From: Sphingobacterium puteale | GTDB taxonomy: Bacteria > Bacteroidota > Bacteroidia > Sphingobacteriales > Sphingobacteriaceae | Assembly: GCF_003627955.1 (NCBI RefSeq) | Contig: NZ_RBWS01000027.1 | Span: forward strand, 1 to 64,000 | Reading direction: 5' to 3' | Length of the DNA: 64,000 bases | Shown: positions 43,632-51,560 of the stretch, one piece after another | Position numbering within the stretch: the first letter of the stretch is position 1 | How the letters are laid out: each line of letters opens with the position of its first letter | Made by a program: the position numbers and the translations under genes | Notes under the pieces: model-generated | Told to the model about the DNA's origin: nothing | Database searches by the model: none | What the model saw: the letters and a program-made list of their open reading frames with translations, nothing else

Positions 43632-44749
43632 ATGAAAAAAAATTTAATCATATTTGGCACTCGACCAGAAGCTATAAAAATGGTTCCACTTGTGAAGGCC
43701 TTTCAATCTGATAGCTCATTTGAAACAAAGGTGTGTGTCACAGCCCAACATCGTGAGATGCTTGATCAAGTGCTGAATTTTTTTGACATTAGACCTGATT
43801 TCGATCTAAATCTAATGCGGCAAGGGCAGAATCTTTATAATCTCACCGCAGATATCATCATTGGATTAAAAGCCGTTTTGGAAGAATATAAGCCAGATTA
43901 TGTATTTGTCCACGGAGACACAACTACAACAATGGCTTCGGCTATTGCTGCATTTTATGCAGGAGCAAGGGTGTGCCATGTTGAAGCTGGGTTGAAAACT
44001 TATAATAAACGGTCACCTTTTCCGGAAGAAATGAACCGACAAGTGGCAGGGAGAATTTGCGATTACCATTTTGCGCCAACTGAATCGGCAAAGAATAATT
44101 TATTGCTTGAGAATGTTTTGGAACGAGATATTCTTGTGACTGGAAATACAGTCATTGACGCGATTTTCGATAGCGTTGAACGTGTTAAGGGCCTTGAAAA
44201 TAAAGAAATAAATACTCTTAAGAATATTCTTGATTCTTCAAAAAAACTATTTTGGTCACAGGGCATCGAAGAGAAAACCATGGTCAGGGCTTTATAAATA
44301 TTTGTGAAGCATTGAAAGAGATTGCCGTCACCAACGATGATGTACAGATTATATATCCTGTGTACTTGAATCCTAATATAAGGAAGCCTGTGTATGATAT
44401 TCTTTCTGACATAAGCAATATCTATTTGGTCGAGCCTCTGTCCTATCCTGCATTTTTTTGGCTAATGAGTCAATCTTATCTCATTATCACTGATTCTGGA
44501 GGTGTTCAGGAAGAGGCGCCTAGTTTGGGTAAACCTGTGCTGGTTATGCGTGATGTCACAGAGCGACCAGAGGCTATAGCGGCAGGTACTGTGATACTGG
44601 TTGGGACAGAAAAGGAAAAAATAGTATTGGAAACCAATGACTTATTGTCTAATTCCGATCGTTATCGAGATATGAGTGAATTGCATAACCCTTATGAAGA
44701 TGGCAAAGCATCCGAAAGAATAGTGAGTTTTATTAAGAACATAAGCTAG
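43632..44749 (+). pseudogene. wecB: UDP-GlcNAc 2-epimerase (wecB) broken by a frameshift
   Basis: The frame from 43632 is homologous to WecB up to SKKL, then fails; homology resumes in another frame at VTGHRRENHGQGF and runs to 44749. Comparison with the intact copy at 49224 shows one base missing after CTA at 44247-44249 (SKKLVLVTG would need CTA-NTT-TTG). The first frame ends at 44297. Several otherwise conserved residues also differ (GLKTYN for GLRTHN, PVYLNPN for PVHLNPN), consistent with relaxed constraint rather than only a sequencing error. The protein would lack the C-terminal domain and His of HRREN, so it should be inactive. Confidence 0.88.
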
Positions 44750-44821
44750 TTAACAACCCTCTTTGGCATGATTTTTTCGTTAAATCTTCGTATAAAGAAG
44801 GTAGCATCATGTTTTAATTTT

Positions 44822-44829
44822 TATCTTTG
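44822..44829 (+). promoter_or_regulatory. Candidate -7 element before the cytidylyltransferase genes
   Basis: TATCTTTG matches TAnnTTTG; start would be near 44836, 44 nt before the ATG. No -33 TTTG was found at 19-21 nt upstream, so this is tentative. Confidence 0.35.
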
Positions 44830-44879
44830 GTATAGGTGTACTGCCGTTTTATTATAAATTTTTAATATTCAATTAGACT

Positions 44880-45359
44880 ATGATTACTATTCCAGCCAAA
44901 GGAATGCGTATCGGGATTACTTTCAGTGCGTTTGACCTCTTGCACGCGGGGCATATCAAAATGCTTGAAGATGCCAAACGCCAATGCGACTTTTTGATCT
45001 GTGGCCTACAGACCGACCCAACATTGGACCGGCCGGAGAAAAACAAGCCGGCGCAGACCGTGGTCGAGCGTTATATCCAGCTCAAAGGCTGTAAATATGT
45101 GGATCAGATTGTTCCTTACGCTACGGAGCAAGATCTGGAGGATGTACTCCGTTCTTTTAATATTGATGTACGTATCGTTGGGGATGAATACCGGGAGAAA
45201 AACTTTACCGGGAGGGCATATTGCGAGGAAAAGGGGATTGAGTTATATTTTAATAGCAGAGACCACCGTTTTTCCAGTTCAGGATTAAGAAAGATAGTGG
45301 CCAATGCCAATTTGGAAGAGGAATCCATTTTAAAATCAGACCTCTCATCAACAATTTAA
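44880..45359 (+). CDS. TagD-like nucleotidyltransferase (cytidylyltransferase family), copy 1
   Basis: A 159-aa single-domain enzyme of the glycerol-3-phosphate cytidylyltransferase family, which joins CMP to a polyol phosphate. The H-x-G-H motif is HAGH in FDLLHAGHIKML; the second nucleotide-binding segment is FSSSGLRKIV in place of the usual R-x-x-x-I-S-T-T. A 20-residue C-terminal extension is absent from its tandem paralogue. It starts a three-gene unit with copy 2 (13 bp) and the mannose-1-phosphate guanylyltransferase. The substrate is uncertain; no polyol dehydrogenase or CDP-polyol transferase is nearby. Confidence 0.85.
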   Translation: MITIPAKGMRIGITFSAFDLLHAGHIKMLEDAKRQCDFLICGLQTDPTLDRPEKNKPAQTVVERYIQLKGCKYVDQIVPYATEQDLEDVLRSFNIDVRIVGDEYREKNFTGRAYCEEKGIELYFNSRDHRFSSSGLRKIVANANLEEESILKSDLSSTI

Positions 45360-45372
45360 AGAAGATAACGAA

Positions 45373-45795
45373 ATGAAGATAGGAATAACTTTCGGTGTAT
45401 TTGATCTCTTGCACGCCGGCCATATTATGATGTTAGAAGAAGCAAAACGCCATTGTGATTATTTAATCGTTGGCCTGAATACCGATCCTTCGGAGGTGTC
45501 TCCGGAAAAAGCGAAGCCTACGCAGACCATCGTAGAACGTTATATCCAATTGGAGGGCTGTCGTTATGTGGATGAGATTATACCCTATGAGACAGAGCAA
45601 GATCTTATTGATATGATCAAGGCTTTGCCAATCCATATGCGTATTATTGGCGAGGAGTATCGAGATAAAGATTTTTCTGGCCGTCTGTATTGTGTGGAAG
45701 AAAATATCGAGATCTATTATAACAAACGTACACATCGTTTTTCGAGTACGGGGCTGCGCAAGGTCGTAGCTGATAAGGAGGCTGAGAAAAAATAA
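45373..45795 (+). CDS. TagD-like nucleotidyltransferase (cytidylyltransferase family), copy 2
   Basis: A 140-aa paralogue of the preceding gene, clearly from tandem duplication (shared H-A-G-H, VERYIQL-GC-YVD, RFSS-GLRK blocks). It lacks the C-terminal extension. It keeps all catalytic motifs: GITFGVFDLLHAGHI and HRFSSTGLRKVV, so both copies are probably active. It lies 13 bp after copy 1 and 4 bp before the guanylyltransferase, so it is part of the same transcript. Two copies may mean two substrates or a hetero-oligomer. The substrate is not determinable here. Confidence 0.85.
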   Translation: MKIGITFGVFDLLHAGHIMMLEEAKRHCDYLIVGLNTDPSEVSPEKAKPTQTIVERYIQLEGCRYVDEIIPYETEQDLIDMIKALPIHMRIIGEEYRDKDFSGRLYCVEENIEIYYNKRTHRFSSTGLRKVVADKEAEKK

Positions 45796-45799
45796 TATT

Positions 45800-46798
45800 A
45801 TGAGTACAGTTATCCATGTTGTTTTGACAGGTGGGGTAGGGAGTCGTTTATGGCCACTTTCACGCAAGAGCTATCCCAAACAATATCTCTCTTTATTCAA
45901 AGAGGGGTCCTTGTTTGAAATGACCATTAAGCGCAATCAGTCCTTGTGCGGTCAGGTCATTGTCGTAGGCAATCGTGATAATCATGGTCTGAGCCGGGAG
46001 GTGATGGAAAACAATAAGATAGACTATATCGATATTGTTGAAGCCACACCACGTAATACCGCTGCGGCAATTGCCTTTGCAGCCTTTGCAGCTCAGCCGG
46101 ATGATATTTTGATTGTAACGCCATCTGATCATGTTATTGTTGGGGAGAAAGAATATGCAGAAGCAATAAAAGCTGGTATTGAAAAAGCAAATAAAGGCTA
46201 TATCGTTACTTTCGGCATTCATCCGACACGACCTGAAACGGGTTATGGTTATATTGAATACAAAGATGATAAGGTGTTATCTTTTCGGGAGAAGCCCAAT
46301 CAGGATACAGCGGAAGATTTTATTGAGCGGGGCAATTTCCTCTGGAATTCAGGAATGTTCTGTTTCCGTGCGGATACTTTTCTGAGCGAATTACAGAATT
46401 TCGAACCCAAGGTCTATGCAACGGCATTTAACGCCTGGCAGCATCACCAGGATGGGGAGCTTGATCTAGCCTTGTCCAAGGAGATCCCATCGATTTCGAT
46501 TGACTATGCCGTTATGGAGCGATCGAAGAAAATTCGCGTAGTTGCGACAAGTTTTCAATGGTCCGATCTGGGGTCCTTTGAATCCATGTACGATTATCTA
46601 AAGCAGACTGGCCATCCGGTTGACGAGAATGGAAATATGGTGATCGGTACCGATGTTTATACTGCTTTTGTAGGTTTAAAGGATAGTATACTTGTTCATA
46701 CTAAAGATGCCATTCTTGTGCTGCAGAAAGAGAAGTCACAGGACGTCAAAAAAATATACAATACATTAGAACGTCATCAGTCCAAACTGATTGACTAG
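45800..46798 (+). CDS. manC: Mannose-1-phosphate guanylyltransferase
   Basis: A 332-aa enzyme that makes GDP-mannose from mannose-1-phosphate and GTP, feeding mannose- or fucose-containing polymers. The pyrophosphorylase signature LTGGVGSRLWPLSRKSYPKQYL is at residues 9-30, followed by the conserved TPSDHVI and GYGYIEY, with the substrate motif FREKPN and WNSGMF. It has no C-terminal phosphomannose-isomerase domain, so it is the short monofunctional type. It follows the second TagD-like gene by 4 bp. A hairpin at 46809-46852 follows. Confidence 0.94.
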   Translation: MSTVIHVVLTGGVGSRLWPLSRKSYPKQYLSLFKEGSLFEMTIKRNQSLCGQVIVVGNRDNHGLSREVMENNKIDYIDIVEATPRNTAAAIAFAAFAAQPDDILIVTPSDHVIVGEKEYAEAIKAGIEKANKGYIVTFGIHPTRPETGYGYIEYKDDKVLSFREKPNQDTAEDFIERGNFLWNSGMFCFRADTFLSELQNFEPKVYATAFNAWQHHQDGELDLALSKEIPSISIDYAVMERSKKIRVVATSFQWSDLGSFESMYDYLKQTGHPVDENGNMVIGTDVYTAFVGLKDSILVHTKDAILVLQKEKSQDVKKIYNTLERHQSKLID

Positions 46799-46808
46799 CG
46801 TAATAGAG

Positions 46809-46852
46809 AAATAAAGCTGCCTGATCATTTTTTTGTTCGGGCTGTTTTATTT
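46809..46852 (+). terminator. Candidate terminator after manC
   Basis: Imperfect stem AAATAAAGCTGCCTGA (46809-46824) with the complementary segment 46836-46852, 11-nt loop rich in T. It lies 10 bp after the manC stop. Mismatches and a short U-run make it moderate. Confidence 0.55.
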
Positions 46853-47072
46853 CCAGGTTGTCCTTGTTATTAAATCTTGTTTTCATAAAACACCGTTGTT
46901 AATACAAAGTTAACCTCTGTGTGCTGCTGTTTTGAAGGATATTCTCAAATGTCCCCTATTTGTCTCTGGTCGATTTAATGTTGAATTAATAGTAATATCC
47001 GATATTTGGTTAGTGTTTAATAGCACCTTTGTATGCAACACTTAGTCATTTAATTTTAACCAACATATTGAT

Positions 47073-47546
47073 ATGGTGACCATAGTTATACTTATTTTTT
47101 TATTTTTAGGCGGGTATCTTTTTTGGAGGAAAAAGCAGCTTGAGAAACGATTTAACAGAAGTGTTGGAATGACTATAAGCTATATGTTTCAGGAACGGCC
47201 TGGGCAATACAGTGGAGATAGAAATGCCAGAAGTGGGGTATTTGTCTTCGAAGCCGAACGGAATGATGAGAAACTAAAAAATATTGTTATTCGAAAGGTA
47301 AAGCCCTTACATTCGGCTTTGGATGTTAATCTGGAGCAGATTTTGGTTATTCCATTCGGACGGAAAGATCATACAAAATCTGATGTTTCTGTTCGTTTTA
47401 AAGTCAATAGAGCGACTCCAAAAATTACAGATTTAACAGGTGGCCGTGTAAGTATTTCTGGCGTGCTAAATTTTGAAGAAGGGCGACCAGAATCATTTAC
47501 TGCAACAGTGTTTATCTCGGATCTTTATCAGAAAGCTGAGGCTTGA
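47073..47546 (+). CDS. Membrane-anchored protein of unknown function, copy 1
   Basis: 157 residues that I do not recognise. An N-terminal helix (VTIVILIFLFLGGYLFW, residues 2-18) is followed by a basic K-K-Q-L-E-K-R segment, then a soluble domain of about 125 residues, probably cytoplasmic by the positive-inside rule. Most of this domain is shared with the gene at 47862 (YMFQER-GQYSGDRN, SGVFVF-AERND, LKNIVIRKV, LTGGRV-ISGVLNFEE). It is predicted beta-rich with no cysteines or obvious catalytic motif. It lies in a stand-alone position between the two polysaccharide loci, with 270-315 bp gaps on both sides. Function unknown. Confidence 0.8.
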   Translation: MVTIVILIFLFLGGYLFWRKKQLEKRFNRSVGMTISYMFQERPGQYSGDRNARSGVFVFEAERNDEKLKNIVIRKVKPLHSALDVNLEQILVIPFGRKDHTKSDVSVRFKVNRATPKITDLTGGRVSISGVLNFEEGRPESFTATVFISDLYQKAEA

Positions 47547-47861
47547 CCTCTTTTATTTCTCTGGGCTACTTTGATGTCATCAGAAAAAGATACGCGTCTA
47601 GATTGATGATCATTTCTGTAATTAATGTGTTAATTCTTGTGTTTTATCTTGAAATTATCCATCTCGTTGATGTTTTTTAAGAAAACTATTTATTAATAAT
47701 ATAGCAAATGGGTGTGTTTAGTTGATTATTCTTTTTTTTGTAAAAATTTCCGCTTTTTACTTATCACATATGTATCTCATTTAAGTCAATAATAAATAGA
47801 CATCGCTATATTTGTTTGACGTAAATCAATAAAATCAGTTGACCATAAACTTAATCCATAT
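47547..47861. other. Intergenic region between the two unknown paralogues
   Basis: 315 bp, strongly A/T-rich, with no supported gene. A TAnnTTTG box near its right end (47807-47814) suggests that copy 2 has its own promoter. I saw no hairpin strong enough to call a terminator, and no clear direct repeat with the upstream region of copy 1. Confidence 0.5.
47807..47814 (+). promoter_or_regulatory. Candidate -7 element of unknown-protein copy 2
   Basis: TATATTTG, an exact TAnnTTTG match; start near 47821, about 41 nt before the ATG. No -33 TTTG at the expected spacing, so it is tentative. Confidence 0.4.
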
Positions 47862-48338
47862 ATGATACTTGTCATAACAATATGTGTTTTATTATTATTT
47901 GCCGTTTATTTTTTTATCAGTAAAAAGCAACAGAAACAACGTTTTAATAGCGTGGTGAGCATGACGGTCAATTATATGTTTCAGGAGCGTTCTGGGCAAT
48001 ATAGTGGTGATAGAAACTCAAAAAGTGGTGTTTTTGTGTTCAAGGCTGAGCGTAATGATGATAGGTTAAAAAATATAGTTATAAGAAAAGTCCGGCCTTT
48101 ACATGTTGCACTCAATGTCAATCTGGAACAGATCTTGGTTATTCCATTTGAGAGGAAAGATAGTACTAAATCCGATGTTTCTGTTCGCTTTAAGATCAAT
48201 AGAACGACTTCAAAAATTGCAGATTTAACAGGTGGGCGTGTATATATTTCCGGAGTACTGAATTTTGAAGAAAGTCGTTCTAAATCATTTAAGGCAATTT
48301 TGCACATTTCAGACCTTTATAAGAACGATGAGGTCTGA
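47862..48338 (+). CDS. Membrane-anchored protein of unknown function, copy 2
   Basis: 158 residues, paralogue of the 47073 gene; beyond the membrane helix about three quarters of positions agree by eye. The helix (ILVITICVLLLFAVYFF) has diverged more than the soluble part, which suggests that the soluble domain is under selection. Invariant blocks include YMFQER, GQYSGDRN, LKNIVIRKV, LEQILVIPF, KSDVSVRFK and ISGVLNFEE. It is followed by 290 bp before the regulator of the second polysaccharide locus. It is not fused to any known domain. I cannot propose a function beyond inner-membrane attachment. Confidence 0.8.
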   Translation: MILVITICVLLLFAVYFFISKKQQKQRFNSVVSMTVNYMFQERSGQYSGDRNSKSGVFVFKAERNDDRLKNIVIRKVRPLHVALNVNLEQILVIPFERKDSTKSDVSVRFKINRTTSKIADLTGGRVYISGVLNFEESRSKSFKAILHISDLYKNDEV

Positions 48339-48577
48339 TTGCCGTCTCCCTTTAATAGCGTACTCAAAACTAGATAGTTCCAATCAATTGCATAATCGGC
48401 TCAAAATAGCTTTTGTTTTTATTTTTTTAACGGGCTGCTTTTTACAAGGAACCTAATTTTATATCCAATAAATTCGATGTTCCACGTGAATTTTAATCAC
48501 CAATGCTTTCAAATCAATACCTAACAAAGGGTGGCCCGATCTAAATGATTCGTCTTTTTTATTTAACAATTTATTCA

Positions 48578-48609
48578 TTTGCATAGCTTATTTATATTGA
48601 GTACTTTTG
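48578..48609 (+). promoter_or_regulatory. Promoter of the second polysaccharide locus
   Basis: TTTG (48578-48581), 20 nt, then TACTTTTG (48602-48609), an exact consensus match. Start near 48616, so the in-frame TTG at 48607 cannot be the start codon and ATG 48631 is chosen. Confidence 0.65.
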
Positions 48610-48630
48610 TTACTCATTAAGGCTAAATCG

Positions 48631-49134
48631 ATGCTGGACTCGTTAATTACTTCCAAGACCCGACTCAAACTGTTGATTAAGTTTTTTGTTTCTGCTAGCA
48701 ATCATGGGCATTTGCGTGGCTTGGCTGATGAGTTCCAGGAATCTACGAATGCAATTCGCAAGGAATTAAATCAATTGTCAGATGCTGGGTATTTAGAAAA
48801 GAGCACAGATAAAAACAAAATAATGTATCGTGCAAATACTAACCATTCGTTGTTTAAACCTCTTCAAAAATTAATTCATGCCTATTTAGGGATAGATGAA
48901 ATTGTCGACTCCGTTTTACAAAGATCAGGAGATATTCAGGAAGTTAGCCTAATTGGCGATTATGCAGAAGGGTTAGATTCAGGGAAAATAGATGTGTTAA
49001 TTTTGGGCGAAAATATAAATCAGGCATATTTATTGCGGTTAGCGGACAAGGTTGCGGAAAAATTGGGAAAAGAAATCGGAATTAGCTTTGAAAATTTTAA
49101 TATACAACGTAAAGTGATATTATTTGTTAAGTGA
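48631..49134 (+). CDS. Winged-helix regulator with nucleotidyltransferase-like C-terminal domain
   Basis: A 167-aa protein. Residues 1-70 form an ArsR-like winged helix (SKTRLKLLIKFFV, LADEFQESTNAIRKELNQLSDAGYLE). Residues 85-167 read VSLIGDYAEGLDSGKIDVLILGENI, which resembles the G-S/D-x10-D-x-D core of minimal nucleotidyltransferases but keeps only part of the catalytic Asp set, so it is probably ligand-binding rather than catalytic. Proteins of this type commonly open Bacteroidota polysaccharide clusters. It lies 89 bp before intact wecB and may control the locus. The start is set by the promoter. Confidence 0.82.
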   Translation: MLDSLITSKTRLKLLIKFFVSASNHGHLRGLADEFQESTNAIRKELNQLSDAGYLEKSTDKNKIMYRANTNHSLFKPLQKLIHAYLGIDEIVDSVLQRSGDIQEVSLIGDYAEGLDSGKIDVLILGENINQAYLLRLADKVAEKLGKEIGISFENFNIQRKVILFVK

Positions 49135-49223
49135 TGCGCAGAAAACACCATTTACTAAAAATTGATTTTTAATAACTAACCAATTTCTAGAAGCATAGTT
49201 TGTAATTTCACTATTTAAATTAT

Positions 49224-50342
49224 ATGAAGAAGAATTTAATTGTATTCGGTACAAGGCCAGAAGCTATCAAAATGGCTCCTTTGGTGAAAGAGTTTCAAAA
49301 AGACCAGACATTTGAGACGAAAGTGTGTGTTACTGCCCAACATCGAGAAATGTTGGATCAGGTACTTGAGTTCTTTGATATTACACCAGATTATGATTTG
49401 AACTTGATGAAGCCAAATCAGAATCTATACTCATTGACAGCTGATATTATAACCAAGATGAAAGCTGTATTAGAAGATTTTAGACCCGATTACGTTTATG
49501 TTCACGGAGATACTACAACAACAATGGCTTCAAGTATTGCCGCTTTCTATGCAGGGGCTCAAGTTTGTCATGTTGAGGCGGGACTTCGTACTCATAATAA
49601 ACGGTCACCATTTCCTGAGGAGATAAATAGGCAGGTTGCTGGTCGGATTTGTGACTTTCATTTTGCCCCGACGGAAGCCTCTCGTAAGAATTTATTGCGT
49701 GAAAATGTTCAAGATACAGATATCCTTGTGACAGGAAATACTGTAATTGATGCGTTGTTTGATAGCTCTAGACGTGTAAAGGATTTAGAGAACGAGGAGA
49801 TTAATCAATTGAGGGGAATTTTAGATCCTTCCAAAAAGTTGGTGCTTGTTACTGGTCACCGAAGAGAAAATCATGGACAAGGCTTTATTAATATCTGTGA
49901 AGCCCTTAAAAACATTGCCGTGTCGAATCCTGATGTACAAGTGATTTATCCCGTGCATTTAAATCCTAATGTAAAGAAACCTGTATACGAGATTCTCTCC
50001 GATGTTAGTAATATTCATCTAATTGACCCATTGGCCTATCCAGCTTTTGTTTGGTTGATGAATCAGTCATATTTGATCATCACGGACTCAGGTGGTGTTC
50101 AAGAGGAAGCGCCAAGTCTTGGTAAGCCCGTATTGGTGATGCGTGATACAACGGAACGCCCAGAAGCTGTTGATGCTGGTACTGTTATTTTGGTGGGAAC
50201 GGATGTTGAAAAGATCGTTGCTGAAGCACAAGACCTATTGGACAATGATGATCGCTACCATAAAATGAGTGGATTACATAATCCATATGGGGATGGAAAA
50301 GCCTGTGAAAGAATTGTAAATTTTATTAAAAACTTAAAATAG
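49224..50342 (+). CDS. wecB: UDP-N-acetylglucosamine 2-epimerase (non-hydrolysing)
   Basis: A 372-aa enzyme that interconverts UDP-GlcNAc and UDP-ManNAc. Typical residues are visible: Asp96 in HGDTTT, Glu118 in HVEAGLR, the PEEINR motif at 131-136, and His212 in GHRRENHG, close to E. coli Asp95, Glu117, Glu131 and His213. It is full length, unlike the frameshifted copy 5.6 kb upstream. It is followed 9 bp later by wecC, so the pair produces UDP-ManNAcA. It is cytoplasmic. Confidence 0.97.
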   Translation: MKKNLIVFGTRPEAIKMAPLVKEFQKDQTFETKVCVTAQHREMLDQVLEFFDITPDYDLNLMKPNQNLYSLTADIITKMKAVLEDFRPDYVYVHGDTTTTMASSIAAFYAGAQVCHVEAGLRTHNKRSPFPEEINRQVAGRICDFHFAPTEASRKNLLRENVQDTDILVTGNTVIDALFDSSRRVKDLENEEINQLRGILDPSKKLVLVTGHRRENHGQGFINICEALKNIAVSNPDVQVIYPVHLNPNVKKPVYEILSDVSNIHLIDPLAYPAFVWLMNQSYLIITDSGGVQEEAPSLGKPVLVMRDTTERPEAVDAGTVILVGTDVEKIVAEAQDLLDNDDRYHKMSGLHNPYGDGKACERIVNFIKNLK

Positions 50343-50351
50343 ATTATATCA

Positions 50352-51560
50352 ATGCAAGCAAAAGTAGTAACAGTTGGTCTAGGATATATTGGATTGCCTA
50401 CTTCAGCATTAATAGCCAATAGTGGTATAGCTGTTCATGGTGTAGACATATCACAGCATGTGGTGGATACAATCAATGCGGGAAGAATTCATATAGTAGA
50501 ACCGGATTTGGATAAAGCTGTAGCGAAGGCTGTAGCAGATGGTTATCTAAAAGCAGGGACAAAACCTATTGAAGCAGATACTTATTTAGTTGTCGTTCCA
50601 ACACCTTTTAAAGGAGACCATCAGCCGGATATTTCTTATGTACAAGCTGCAACAGAAGGAATTATCCCATTGCTAAAAGAAGGTGATTTATATGTGATAG
50701 AATCTACTTCTCCCGTTGGGACTACAGAAAAAATGATGACACTCATTTTTTCAAAGAGACCTGAATTGGAGGGGAAAATTTTCTTAGCTTATTGTCCAGA
50801 ACGAGTGCTTCCTGGTAATGTGATGTATGAGTTGGTTCATAATGATCGTGTAATTGGAGGTGTTAATGAGGCGTCCACTCAAAAAGCATTGGGATTCTAT
50901 GCTCAGTTTGTAAAAGGCGAATTACACCCGACAAACGCACGTACCGCGGAGATGTGTAAATTGACTGAAAATGCTTCTAGAGATTCTCAAATTGCTTTTG
51001 CGAATGAACTGTCGTTAATATGTGATAAAGCAGATATTAATGTATGGGACTTAATTCGTCTAGCGAATAAGCACCCTCGTGTTAATATATTGCAGCCCGG
51101 TTGTGGTGTTGGTGGTCACTGTATTGCTGTGGATCCTTATTTCTTGACTGCGGATTTTCCTATGGAATCGCGTATGATTGCCCAAGCTCGTGAAACAAAT
51201 AACTATAAGTCTTTCTGGTGTGCTGAAAAAGTTAAAACAGCGCGATTGGAATTTGAGATTAAAAATGGGCGACAACCTTCTATTGCGATTATGGGCCTAG
51301 CTTTTAAACCTAATATTGATGATTTAAGAGAATCTCCAGCAATTCATATAGCTGAGCGAGTTTTACAAGATTCTGGTGATGCTGACATGTATATTGTTGA
51401 ACCAAATGTTCATGAACATAAGGTTTTTAAACTAACTGACTGTAAAGAAGCTGTTGAAAAAGCTGATATAGTTGCTCTTTTGGTTGCTCATGAGGAATTT
51501 AAAAGTTTGAACTTTAAAGCGGATCAAATTGTGTTGGACTTTTGTGGGGTAAGAAAATAA
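50352..51560 (+). CDS. wecC: UDP-N-acetyl-D-mannosamine dehydrogenase
   Basis: A 402-aa enzyme that oxidises UDP-ManNAc twice to UDP-ManNAcA using NAD+. The N-terminal dinucleotide fold has GLGYIGLPT (residues 9-17). Catalytic Cys257 is in GCGVGGHCIAVDPY, the form characteristic of the ManNAc branch of the UDP-glucose/GDP-mannose dehydrogenase family. The C-terminal NAD-sugar domain has MGLAFKPNIDDLRESPAIHIA. It begins 9 bp after wecB and abuts the flippase gene. Its product would be the uronic acid that the pathway's lyase-like gene may act upon. Confidence 0.97.
   Translation: MQAKVVTVGLGYIGLPTSALIANSGIAVHGVDISQHVVDTINAGRIHIVEPDLDKAVAKAVADGYLKAGTKPIEADTYLVVVPTPFKGDHQPDISYVQAATEGIIPLLKEGDLYVIESTSPVGTTEKMMTLIFSKRPELEGKIFLAYCPERVLPGNVMYELVHNDRVIGGVNEASTQKALGFYAQFVKGELHPTNARTAEMCKLTENASRDSQIAFANELSLICDKADINVWDLIRLANKHPRVNILQPGCGVGGHCIAVDPYFLTADFPMESRMIAQARETNNYKSFWCAEKVKTARLEFEIKNGRQPSIAIMGLAFKPNIDDLRESPAIHIAERVLQDSGDADMYIVEPNVHEHKVFKLTDCKEAVEKADIVALLVAHEEFKSLNFKADQIVLDFCGVRK

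Noticed and set aside
43632..44749. Programmed frameshift in wecB
   Set aside because: No slippery heptamer with a downstream pseudoknot was seen, conserved residues are also lost, and an intact copy exists nearby.
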